Assembly: GCA_963748315.1 (NCBI GenBank)
Contig: CAVVIK010000010.1
Location: forward strand, 382,825 to 446,824
DNA from: DASPHG01 sp963748315
GTDB taxonomy: Bacteria > Actinomycetota > Thermoleophilia > Solirubrobacterales > Thermoleophilaceae
Direction of reading: 5' to 3'
Length of the DNA: 64,000 nucleotides
The notes below the pieces were generated by a model that was not told the DNA's origin, searched no databases, and saw nothing but the letters and a program-made list of their open reading frames with translations. Positions 34,214 through 47,082 of this stretch are shown here, one piece after another (position 1 is the first letter of the stretch; the number at the start of each line of letters is the position of its first letter). The translations under genes were made by a program, and so were the position numbers.

Positions 34214-35365
34214 GCGGCGCCGGCCTCGCGCTCGCCGACGTCGGTGTCCTCGGCCAGCTCCGGCAGCGCGACGTCGGGCGTTCGCGCCACCACCGAGGCG
34301 CCGATCAGGATCTGCACGGCCGGGGAGGGCAGTCCGTCGCGGGGCGGGTAGTCGGCGACGAAGCGGTCATACCGGTCGAGCATTGCCAGCACCGACGCCG
34401 CGGTCTCCGCCTGCGGCGCGTCGTCGCCGACCTCGCAGGCCAGTCGCGCGAGGCCGACGTATTCGTCGCTTACCTGGCCCGTGAGCATCCGCGACGCGGC
34501 CGTGTGCAGGTACTCGTGGACGCGGGCGAGCAGCAGGTCCGGTGCCCGCGGAGGCGGTCCAGGTGCCGGCCCCGCGTCGATCAGGTCGTCGCCGGCGACC
34601 ACCCGCTCGGTCTGCCGACCCGCGACGCACTCGATCTGCTCGCGGTCGAGCCCGGCCTGGAGCGCGCAGCGCATGGCGTAGAGGAAGCCGCCGGCGGGGC
34701 TGCCGTAGGGCGTGTCGCTCGCGATCAGGATCCGCCCGGGTGGCACGAGCGAGAACAGCGCCATGAAGTCGGCGACCGTCCACCACGACGTGTCGTAGAG
34801 CAGATTCGGGCGCTCGTCGGCGTGGCGCCAGAGCCACGCGAGGTCCGACACGCCCGCGTGCGCGAGGATCAGGCGCGCGTCCGGGTGGCGCCCGGTCAGC
34901 TCGTACGCATGCCGGCCGAGCGCCGGGATGCCGCGGCCGGCATGCACCAGGATCGGCAACCGCCGCTCGTCCGCGAGTGCGAACAGCCGCTCGACCTCCG
35001 GGTGGTCGAGGGTGAAGTTCTCCGCGCGCGGGTGCAGCTTGATCCCGCGCGCGCCGCGCGCGAGACAGCGCTCGGCCTCGGCGACCGGATCGGCGTTCGG
35101 GTCGAGCCGGCAGAAGGGCACGAGCCGGCCGCCGGACGGCCTCCGCCTCGGCGAGGATCCGGTCGTTCGCCTCCGGGTAACCGTCCGGCTCGTGCATCGT
35201 GAACACGACGGCGCGCGCGTCCACGATCGCGAGCGCCTCGAGCAGCTGGTCGGCGCTTACTCCGTAGCCGTCGGGGTCGTTCGCGCCCGTGTGCGTGTGC
35301 GCGTCGAAGTAGTCAACGTCGGGCAGCGCCTCGATCCAGGGCATGAGCAGATGGTCGGCGTACAC
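34210..35365 (-). CDS. Amidohydrolase-family protein (frameshifted)
   Basis: A metal-dependent hydrolase barrel. YFDAHTHTGANDPDGYG carries the HxH metal motif, then ARGIKLHPRAENF, LPILVHAGRG, LILAHAGVSDLAWL and the late Asp in LIASDTPYGS. A single-base error near 35130 separates ILAEAEA from LVPFCRLDPNAD, joining the first ~75 residues to the rest. GTG at 35365 is chosen because TAGGGT ends 7 nt upstream. Related proteins act as decarboxylases or lactonases; the substrate is unknown. Confidence 0.82.
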
Positions 35366-35372
35366 CGGTGCC

Positions 35373-35393
35373 ACCCTACGCGCCCTCTACGCT
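35373..35393. promoter_or_regulatory. Divergent leaderless promoters of the amidohydrolase gene and uvrB
   Basis: TAGGGT on the minus strand (35378-35373) ends 7 nt before the amidohydrolase GTG. TACGCT on the plus strand (35388-35393) ends 7 nt before the uvrB GTG. No LexA-type SOS box was recognised beside uvrB. Confidence 0.5.
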
Positions 35394-35400
35394 TGACCGT

Positions 35401-37404
<2,004 letters not shown>

Positions 37405-37406
37405 GA

Positions 37407-37412
37407 TAAGGT
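37407..37412 (+). promoter_or_regulatory. Candidate -10 box of the LVIVD gene
   Basis: TAAGGT, just after the uvrB stop, ends 6 nt before the GTG at 37419. Confidence 0.45.
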
Positions 37413-37418
37413 TGGCGC

Positions 37419-38981
37419 GTGCGGCGGGGGGTCGTTTGCGCGCTTCTGATGGGGCTGTGGGTCATGCCCTCGGATGCGCTCGCGCACCTGGAGGACATCG
37501 AGAGCCACATGGTGTCGGCCGATCTCCCAGGCCCGGCGTGGGAGTCGTTCGGCAAGTTGCCGCTCGGCGGCCTGCCGAGCACGACGCGGGCGCAGGTCGA
37601 GCTGCCCGCTCCGCCGGAGCCGAGCCCCGGCTCGTTCGAGCTGGTGGGGCACGACCCGCTGCTCAGCCGCGGGATGAACGCGGCGCTGGCCGTGCATGGC
37701 GACTACGCGTATGTGGGCTCCCGGACCGATGGGACCCACCTCAACTCGGGTGTCCTGGTGGTGGATGTGAGCGACCCGGCGAGCCCGGAGATCGTCAGCG
37801 AGATCGGGCAGCCGAACGAGGCCAACCTCGGCGAGAGCTCGCGGGAGCTGCGGATCCTGCCGCAGCAGGACCTGCTGCTCGTCCTGAATCACGCCTGCAG
37901 CGAGCTGATCCACCGCTGCGCGAACCCGTCGCAGACCGGCCGCAGCCTGATGCCGTCGAACATCCGCTTCTACGACATCTCGGGCGAGAACGCCGCCGCT
38001 CCGAAGCTCGTCTCGACCTACCTGCCGTCACGGTCGGCTCCGCAGCAGCCGCACGAGATCTTCCTCTGGACGGATCCCGACGATGCGAATCGCGTGCTGC
38101 TCTTCGAAACCACCCCGAGCAGCGACGGCAGCACGCAGCCCAACCTCGTCGTCACCGACATCTCGCGTGCGCGCGCGGGAGAGTTCGAGGAGATCGGGAC
38201 CTGGCATAACTCGATCGGCAACCCCGAGCGCGACAACCGGCTGCACTCGCTCACGGTCTCGAACGACGGCACCCGGGCCTACCTGGCCTATCTGGGCGGC
38301 GGCTTCCTCGTCGCGGACACGAGCGACTTCGCGGCCGGCGTGCCGAATCCGGAGGTCCGGCTGGTCACACCCGTCGAGAATCGCGTCTTCTGGACCGATC
38401 CGGGCGCGCACAGCGCGATCAAGCTCTGGGGCAAGCCCTACGCGCTGGTCACGGACGAGGTCTACGGAAAGCTCGGCGGCGTGCTGCCCGCCCATGGGTG
38501 CCCATGGGGCTGGGTGCGCATCATCGACATCCACGACGAGACCGCTCCGGTCCTTGCGGCCGAATACCGGCTGCCCTCGAACGAGCCGGAGATCTGCGCA
38601 TCGCAGCCGCCCGACCGCGACCACATCGGCAGCTTCTCGGCGCACAACCCGACGCTGACGCAGAATCTCGCCTTCATCACGTGGCACGGGGCGGGCCTCC
38701 AGGCGGTCTCGATCGCCGACCCGACCCAGCCGCGCTCGGCCGCTCAGTTCATCCCGGAGCCGCTCGCGACGGTCCAGACGGAGGATCCCGCCCTCAGTCA
38801 GGGCCGGGACAAGGTCGTCATGTGGAGCTTCCCGATCATCAAGGACGGCCTGATCTACGCCGTGGACATCCGCAACGGGCTCTACATCCTGCGCTACCAC
38901 GGGCCCTTCGAGCGCCAGGTGGCGCGGATCGGGTTCCTCGACGGGAATTCGAACTCCGGCGACGCCCAGCGCCTCGAGTGA
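37419..38981 (+). CDS. Secreted LVIVD-repeat beta-propeller protein
   Basis: 520 residues. The signal peptide RRGVVCALLMGLWVMPSDALA is probably cleaved before HLEDIES. The mature part has LVIVD-like strands: GDYAYVGSRTD..GVLVVDVSDPASPEIV, IRFYDISGENAAAPKLVSTY, GGFLVADTSDF, VRIIDIHDETAPVLAAEYRL and LQAVSIADPTQPRSAAQF. These repeats form propellers on surface proteins; no enzymatic residues are assigned. Paired Cys residues suggest disulfides. Position between uvrB and a DivIVA gene is not informative. Confidence 0.85.
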   Translation: MRRGVVCALLMGLWVMPSDALAHLEDIESHMVSADLPGPAWESFGKLPLGGLPSTTRAQVELPAPPEPSPGSFELVGHDPLLSRGMNAALAVHGDYAYVGSRTDGTHLNSGVLVVDVSDPASPEIVSEIGQPNEANLGESSRELRILPQQDLLLVLNHACSELIHRCANPSQTGRSLMPSNIRFYDISGENAAAPKLVSTYLPSRSAPQQPHEIFLWTDPDDANRVLLFETTPSSDGSTQPNLVVTDISRARAGEFEEIGTWHNSIGNPERDNRLHSLTVSNDGTRAYLAYLGGGFLVADTSDFAAGVPNPEVRLVTPVENRVFWTDPGAHSAIKLWGKPYALVTDEVYGKLGGVLPAHGCPWGWVRIIDIHDETAPVLAAEYRLPSNEPEICASQPPDRDHIGSFSAHNPTLTQNLAFITWHGAGLQAVSIADPTQPRSAAQFIPEPLATVQTEDPALSQGRDKVVMWSFPIIKDGLIYAVDIRNGLYILRYHGPFERQVARIGFLDGNSNSGDAQRLE

Positions 38982-39001
38982 TCTTGCGTCCGATAGGACG
39001 C

Positions 39002-39007
39002 TAGTCT
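39002..39007 (+). promoter_or_regulatory. Candidate -10 box of the DivIVA-domain gene
   Basis: TAGTCT ends 8 nt before the GTG at 39016. It also argues against the alternative TTG at 39007, which would lie within the box. Confidence 0.45.
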
Positions 39008-39015
39008 TGCGCCGC

Positions 39016-40005
39016 GTGGAGCTCGATCGCCGGTACATCACCCGTAAGGATTTCCCAGCGGCCCGTCGCGGCTATGACCCCGACGAGGTCGACCAGCACC
39101 TCCGCGAGCTGGCGGACGCCATCAACGACCTCCAGCGCGAGGCCGAGCAAAGGCCGCCGGAAACGACGAGCGTCGCGGGTGCGGCCGCGGAGCAGGTGCG
39201 CACGATTGTCGAGGCCGCCGAGCGCAGCGCCGGCGAGATCGAGCAGCGCGCCCAGCTCGAGGCGACCCAGGTCCGCGTCGCCGCCGAGGCCGACGCGCGC
39301 GACACCCGCGCCCGCGCCGACGCCGAGGCCGCGGAGCACATCTCGCGGGTCGAGGAGGCCACGCGGGGGATGCTCGACCGCGCCGACCAGGCCGACGCCC
39401 ACGTCGCCCAGCTGCTCGACGGCCTGCGCGCTGCGGCGGACGCGATGGTCTCCGACCTGCGCAACGGCGCCGAGCAGCTCGGCCGCGACCTAGGCGAGAT
39501 CCGCCGCGGTCTGGGCGCACTGCGCTCCTCGCGCCCCGACCCGGGCGAGGCCGAGCCGCGCGCCCCCGAGGACATGCCGATCCCGGAGCCGGCGCCCGAG
39601 CCCGAGTACCACGAGCCCGAGCCGGAGCCTGCGTATCAGGAGCCCGAGCCCGAGCCGGAACCCGCGCCTGAGCCGACCTACGTGGCTCCTCAGCCCGAGG
39701 AGGAGTCGCTCAAGTACCAGGGCGACGAGCTGCAGCCCACCGAGGAGGTGCCGCCTCCGGCGCCCGAGCGCGAGCCGTTCGTGCCCGAGGCGGAGACGGA
39801 GTTCACCGAGCCGGAGCCCGCTCCCGAGCCGGCCCCGGCCGGCGGCGGCGGTGGGGGCGGCGGGTCCGAGGGCGCGCGTCTCGTCGCGCTCAACATGGCG
39901 CTGAACGGAACGCCGCGCGAGGAGACCGCGGCATACCTCGCGGAGAACTTCGACCTCCCCGACCAGGAAGCCCTCCTGGACGAGGTCTACTCCCGCGCGG
40001 GCTAG
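39016..40005 (+). CDS. DivIVA-domain coiled-coil protein with PE-rich linker
   Basis: 329 residues. The N-terminal DivIVA motif is ITRKDFPAARRGYDPDEVDQ, which in the family senses curved membrane. A long Ala/Glu/Arg coiled coil follows (about 28-170). Then comes a Pro-Glu repeat linker with PEPEPEP units (about 180-280) and a Gly run. The compact C-terminal segment starts GARLVALNMALNGTPREETA and ends DQEALLDEVYSRAG; it looks like a conserved helical domain. Probably a polar-growth or division scaffold; the partner is unknown. Confidence 0.83.
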   Translation: MELDRRYITRKDFPAARRGYDPDEVDQHLRELADAINDLQREAEQRPPETTSVAGAAAEQVRTIVEAAERSAGEIEQRAQLEATQVRVAAEADARDTRARADAEAAEHISRVEEATRGMLDRADQADAHVAQLLDGLRAAADAMVSDLRNGAEQLGRDLGEIRRGLGALRSSRPDPGEAEPRAPEDMPIPEPAPEPEYHEPEPEPAYQEPEPEPEPAPEPTYVAPQPEEESLKYQGDELQPTEEVPPPAPEREPFVPEAETEFTEPEPAPEPAPAGGGGGGGGSEGARLVALNMALNGTPREETAAYLAENFDLPDQEALLDEVYSRAG

Positions 40006-40029
40006 ACCTCGCGGCCCACCGGGCGTCTC

Positions 40030-40035
40030 TAGACT
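40030..40035 (+). promoter_or_regulatory. Candidate -10 box of uvrA (leaderless)
   Basis: TAGACT ends 7 nt before the uvrA GTG at 40043. No Shine-Dalgarno sequence and no recognisable SOS operator were seen. Confidence 0.5.
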
Positions 40036-40042
40036 CGGCGGA

Positions 40043-42935
<2,893 letters not shown>

Positions 42936-43332
42936 CGCCGCGACCTTCTTCTTCCCGATTCGCTCGCCCCACTCGGCCTCGATCTCGGCAAACGTCTTGA
43001 GCGCGGCGTCCTGGACCTCCTGGCCGCGCGGGGTCAGGCGCACCAGCTTCGCGCGCTTGTCCGCCGGGTCCGGGATCCGCTCGACCTAGCCGAGCTCTTC
43101 GAGGTCGGCGACGATCTCGCCGACCGACTGCTTCGTGATCCGGGCGCGCTCGGCCAGGTCCGTGAGCCGGACGCCGTGCGGGCGCATGTTGCCGAAGACA
43201 CAGCCATGGGAAGGGCGCATCTCCGCGTAGCCCGAGCTGCACGCAGGCGCGCGTGGAGCTCGTCCTGCATCTGGCGCTGGACGTCCGAGAGGAGGGCGAT
43301 GAGTGGGTATTGCGTGCGCTGTATCACTTTGG

Positions 43333-43387
43333 TCAGGTCTCCTGATAAGGTAGCCTGATCGTCAGGTTCCCTTACAAGGTTTCCTGA
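43333..43387. promoter_or_regulatory. Operator array for the MarR regulator (four AGGTnnCCTGA-type sites)
   Basis: Related sequences: AGGTCTCCTGA (43335-43345), AAGGTAGCCTGA (43347-43358), inverted TCAGGTTCCCTT (43362-43373) and AAGGTTTCCTGA (43376-43387). The middle two form an imperfect inverted repeat with 10 of 12 arm positions matching. The array fills the gap between the regulator and the first exporter gene, whose GGAGG Shine-Dalgarno (43407-43411) follows. MarR proteins bind such palindromes; the pairing is inferred. Confidence 0.7.
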
Positions 43388-43419
43388 CCATTGTAGACCA
43401 CGTTACGGAGGTTGACCAG

Positions 43420-44940
43420 ATGGCTCGCAAATGGGTGACGCTCGCAGTCGTAAACGTCGCAGTCTTCATGCTGCTGCTCGACATCACGGTGGTGAACACC
43501 GCGCTGCCGAGCATCAGAGAGGACCTCGACGCCAGCTTCACCGACCTCCAGTGGGTGGTCGACGCGTACACGCTTACGCTCGCCGCCTTCGTGCTCGCCG
43601 CCGGCTCGCTGGCAGACCGGCTTGGCCGCCGGCGCGTCTTCGCCTGGGGCCTCGGGATCTTCACGGTGGCGTCCGGCGTGGCGGCGCTGTCGCCCGATCC
43701 GACGTGGCTGAATCTCTCGCGCGCGGTGCAGGGCGTCGGCGGGGCGATCATGTTCGCCGTCTCGCTCGCGCTGATTGCGCAGGAGTTCAAGGGCAAGGAG
43801 CTCGGGATGGCGACCGGTCTGTACGGCGCGACAATCGGCGTCGCGGTGGCCATAGGCCCGCTGGTAGGCGGCGCCTTGACGGATGGGATCGGTTGGCAGT
43901 CGGTGTTCGCGCTGAACGTGCCGATCGGTATCGCCGCGATCGTGCTGACGTTCCTCAAGGTCAAGGAGTCGCGCGATCCTGCGGCTCGCGGTGTCGATTG
44001 GCCCGGCACCGCCACCTTCAGCGGCTCGCTCTTCCTCCTGGTGCTGGCGCTCCTGCGTGGGAACGCCGAGGGATGGGGGAGCACCCTGATCGTCGGCCTG
44101 TTCGCGGGCGCGGCGGCGTTGCTGGCGGCGTTCGTCGTGGTCGAGATGCGGCAGAAGAACCCGATGCTGCCGTTCCACCTGTTCCGCATCCCCACGTTCA
44201 CCGGCGTGCAGCTCGCGTCATTCGCGATCTCGGCGTCGATGTTCGCGCTCTTCCTGTACCTGACGCTCTACATGCAGAACATCCTCGGACTGTCTCCGCT
44301 CGAGACCGGGCTGCGGTACTTGCCGTTGACGGTCGTCTCGTTCGTCGTCGCGCCGCTCGCCGGCGTGCTGCTCTCGAGGCTCCCGGCCCGCGGCATGCTG
44401 GCCACCGGCCTCCTGATGGTTGGCGCAGGCCTGATCCTGATGGCGGGCGTCGACCAGGGCGACGAGTGGACCGGCCTCCTCGGCGGCTTCCTGATCGCCG
44501 GTGCGGGCATCGGCCTGATCAACCCCGTGATCGCGAATCTCGCAGTGAGTGTGGTGCCGCCCCAGCAGAGCGGTATGGCCTCGGGCATCAACGACACGTT
44601 CCGGCAGGTCGGGATCGCCGTGGCGATCGCCGCCTACGGCGCGCTCTTCCTGAGCACCGCCGAGTCCGAGATCGTGGAGCGCGTTCCGTCTGCGGATGGG
44701 CACCAGCTGGCGGAAGCGGTGTCGTCGGGGAACCTCCCGGCGAACACGCCGGAGCCCGTGGCGGACGCCGCCCGCGAGGGCTTCCTGGCCGGGTTCAATC
44801 AGATCACGCTGATCGGTGCCGCGATCGCGATCCTGGGAGGGGTCGCCTCGCTGGTGCTGATCCGGTCGCGCGACATCCGCGATGCGCCGGAGCAGGTCGA
44901 GGTCGAGGTCGAGGTCGAGGCAGTGCCGGTCCCGGCCTAG
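43420..44940 (+). CDS. DHA2-family (EmrB/QacA) multidrug MFS transporter, copy 1
   Basis: 506 residues, 14 predicted helices. Motif D1 is LLLDITVVNTALPSI, motif A is GSLADRLGRRRVF, and motif C-like is GLYGATIGVAVAIGPLVGGA. DHA2 proteins expel drugs by proton antiport. The ATG has a good Shine-Dalgarno (GGAGG, 8-nt spacing). The C-terminus ends in a Glu/Val repeat. It is followed at once by a close paralogue. Confidence 0.92.
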   Translation: MARKWVTLAVVNVAVFMLLLDITVVNTALPSIREDLDASFTDLQWVVDAYTLTLAAFVLAAGSLADRLGRRRVFAWGLGIFTVASGVAALSPDPTWLNLSRAVQGVGGAIMFAVSLALIAQEFKGKELGMATGLYGATIGVAVAIGPLVGGALTDGIGWQSVFALNVPIGIAAIVLTFLKVKESRDPAARGVDWPGTATFSGSLFLLVLALLRGNAEGWGSTLIVGLFAGAAALLAAFVVVEMRQKNPMLPFHLFRIPTFTGVQLASFAISASMFALFLYLTLYMQNILGLSPLETGLRYLPLTVVSFVVAPLAGVLLSRLPARGMLATGLLMVGAGLILMAGVDQGDEWTGLLGGFLIAGAGIGLINPVIANLAVSVVPPQQSGMASGINDTFRQVGIAVAIAAYGALFLSTAESEIVERVPSADGHQLAEAVSSGNLPANTPEPVADAAREGFLAGFNQITLIGAAIAILGGVASLVLIRSRDIRDAPEQVEVEVEVEAVPVPA

Positions 44941-44958
44941 CTAGCCTGCGGCCGACCG

Positions 44959-46449
44959 ATGGAACGCAAGTGGTGGACGCTCATCGTCGTATGCGTGGCG
45001 ACGTTCATGCTCCTCCTGGACATCACGGTGGTGAACACAGCACTGCCGGATATCCAGGAGGACCTGGACGCGAGCTTCACCGACCTGCAGTGGGTGATCG
45101 ACGCATACGCGCTCACCCTCGCGGCGTTCACGCTCAGCGCCGGATCGCTGGCTGACCGACTGGGCCGGCGGCGGGTCTTCGTCGCCGGCCTCGTGATCTT
45201 CACGCTTGCGTCTCTGGCTTGCGGGCTCGCGCCGTCGGCGACCGCGCTCAACATCGCGCGCGCCGTCCAGGGCGTCGGCGGAGCGGTGATGTTCGCGGTG
45301 TCGCTCGCCCTGATCGCACAGGAGTTCCACGGCCGTGAGATGGGCACGGCGACGGGCATCTATGGCGCCACGATCGGCGGCGCCGTCGCGATCGGGCCGC
45401 TGGTCGGCGGGGCGCTGACCGAGGGCCTCGGCTGGGAGTGGATCTTCTTCCTGAACGTCCCGATCGGGATCGCCGCCGTCTACCTCGCGCTGCGGGAGGT
45501 GCGCGAGTCGCGCGACCCGGATGCGCGCGGGGTGGACTGGGCCGGGACGATCACGTTCAGCGGGGCGCTCCTGTGCCTCGTACTGGCGCTGCTCCGCGGG
45601 AACGACGAGGGCTGGGACAGCACCGTGATCTTGCTGCTCTTCGCGGGCGCCGCCGTGCTCCTCACCGGGTTCTTCGTCGCCCAGATGCGCGTGCGCGAGC
45701 CGATGCTTCCGCTCGCGCTCTTCCGGATCCCGTCGTTTACCGGCGTGCAGCTGGGGGCGTTCGCGGTCGCGGCGTCGCAGTTCGCGCTCTTCCTCTACAT
45801 CACGCTCTATCTGCAGAACATCCTCGGGCTGTCTCCGCTCGAGGCCGGCGTGCGCTATCTGCCGCTGACGATCGTCTCGTTCTTCGTCGCTCCCCTGTCC
45901 GGCCAGCTGATGAACCGGATCCAGCCGCGCTTTCTGATCGGTGGCGGGCTGCTACTGGCCGGCACCGGGCTGATCCTGATGTCCGGCGTTGAGGAGGGCG
46001 ACACGTGGACCACCCTGCTGCCCGGGTTCATCCTCGGCGGCATCGGCATCGGCATGCTCAACCCGCCGACGGCGGCGGTGTCGGTCTCGGTCGTCCCGCG
46101 TGCTCAGAGCGGGATGGCGGCCGGGATCAACAACACCTTCCGTCAGGTGGGCATATCCGTCGGCATCGCCGCCTACGGCGCGATCTTCCTGGACCGCGCG
46201 GGGAGTGAGATCGCCGAGCGCGCGCCGGGGACCGATTCGCACGGGCTGGCCGAGGCGGTCTCCTCGGGCAACCTGCCCGCCGGTCCGGAGAACATCGTGC
46301 ACGCCGCGCGCGAGGGCTTCTTCGCCGGCTTCAACGAGATTCTCCTGATTGGCGGCGTGCTTGCGATCGCCGGCGCGGTGTTCGCCGTCTTGCTCGTGCG
46401 GCCTCAGGACATGCGCACGGAGGCGGCGCCGGCGGCCGCCGCGGCGTGA
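44959..46449 (+). CDS. DHA2-family (EmrB/QacA) multidrug MFS transporter, copy 2
   Basis: 496 residues, clearly a tandem duplicate of copy 1. LLLDITVVNTALPDI, DLDASFTDLQWVIDAYALTL and GSLADRLGRRRVF differ from copy 1 at only a few positions, and alignment holds to the C-terminal NLPAGPENIVHAAREGFFAG. 18 nt separate the genes. TAGCCT (44942-44947) lies 11 nt before the ATG, so a separate promoter is possible but weak. The two copies may form heteromers or differ in substrate. Confidence 0.92.
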   Translation: MERKWWTLIVVCVATFMLLLDITVVNTALPDIQEDLDASFTDLQWVIDAYALTLAAFTLSAGSLADRLGRRRVFVAGLVIFTLASLACGLAPSATALNIARAVQGVGGAVMFAVSLALIAQEFHGREMGTATGIYGATIGGAVAIGPLVGGALTEGLGWEWIFFLNVPIGIAAVYLALREVRESRDPDARGVDWAGTITFSGALLCLVLALLRGNDEGWDSTVILLLFAGAAVLLTGFFVAQMRVREPMLPLALFRIPSFTGVQLGAFAVAASQFALFLYITLYLQNILGLSPLEAGVRYLPLTIVSFFVAPLSGQLMNRIQPRFLIGGGLLLAGTGLILMSGVEEGDTWTTLLPGFILGGIGIGMLNPPTAAVSVSVVPRAQSGMAAGINNTFRQVGISVGIAAYGAIFLDRAGSEIAERAPGTDSHGLAEAVSSGNLPAGPENIVHAAREGFFAGFNEILLIGGVLAIAGAVFAVLLVRPQDMRTEAAPAAAAA

Positions 46450-47021
46450 TCAAGCTGTACCTCCAGAAGTGGCGCTGGTACCAGCGCAATTCGCTGCCCT
46501 GGAACCGCCTCGCGATCCATCGAGAGTTCATGAAGCGCGGCGCGTTCGTCCGCTGGCCGGTGGAGGGGAACGTGCTGGAGGCCCTCCGGGCGGGGAGGCT
46601 CGAGGTGGGAGAGGGGACGCTGTTCGAGCCGCACGTATGGATCACGTGCCCGGGCGAGGCCCGGATCAGGATCGGCGAGGGCACGTTCCTCAACTTCGGT
46701 GTGATGGTCGCCGCCGACGAGTTGGTCGAGATCGGCGACCACTGCATGTTCGCCAACGGCTGCTTCATCACCGACGCCAGCCATCGCTTCGACGATCCGG
46801 ACAAGCCGATCACCTGGCAGGGGTTTTCGTCGAAGGGCCCGACCCGAGTGGGCGACAACGTCTGGTGCGGCGCGAACGTCGTGATCACGAGCGGCGTCAC
46901 TGTCGGCGAACGCTGCGTGATCGGTGCGAACTCGGTCGTGACCGAGGACGTCCCGCCGTTCTCGATCGCGGCGGGAGTTCCGGCGAAGGTCTTGAAGTCA
47001 GTCGACTACGACAGGACTTGA
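46446..47021 (+). CDS. Hexapeptide-repeat acyltransferase (LbH family)
   Basis: 191 residues. Left-handed beta-helix repeats run from about residue 55: IRIGEGTFLNFGVMV, VEIGDHCMFANGCFI, VGDNVWCGANVVI, VTVGERCVIGANSVVTEDVP. The ending IAAGVPAKVLKSV is typical of CysE/LacA/NodL-type O-acetyltransferases. HRFDDPDKPI holds the probable catalytic His. GTG overlaps the stop of exporter copy 2, so it is in the exporter operon. The acceptor is unknown. Confidence 0.88.
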   Translation: MIKLYLQKWRWYQRNSLPWNRLAIHREFMKRGAFVRWPVEGNVLEALRAGRLEVGEGTLFEPHVWITCPGEARIRIGEGTFLNFGVMVAADELVEIGDHCMFANGCFITDASHRFDDPDKPITWQGFSSKGPTRVGDNVWCGANVVITSGVTVGERCVIGANSVVTEDVPPFSIAAGVPAKVLKSVDYDRT

Positions 47022-47070
47022 ACCACAGGCGCGAGAGTACGCCGACCTTCACTTCGGATGCGACCTGGTG

Positions 47071-47076
47071 TAGCGT
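47071..47076 (+). promoter_or_regulatory. Candidate -10 box of the propeller/RTX-like gene
   Basis: TAGCGT ends 6 nt before the GTG at 47083. Confidence 0.45.
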
Positions 47077-47082
47077 CGTGGC

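Noticed and set aside
39007..39009. TTG at 39007 as start of the DivIVA gene
   Set aside because: It overlaps the TAGTCT -10 candidate. GTG at 39016 has the right spacing and a family-like N-terminus.
39570..39850. GAGCCGGAGCCC-rich tract as a candidate CRISPR or satellite repeat
   Set aside because: It is in frame and encodes the Pro-Glu linker of the DivIVA protein. Repeat units are irregular, with no spacers.
43085..43093. Amber codon in the MarR gene as a recoded sense codon
   Set aside because: Only one in-frame TAG was found in a conserved region, the same gene also has a frameshift, and TAG is used as a normal stop in many genes here.
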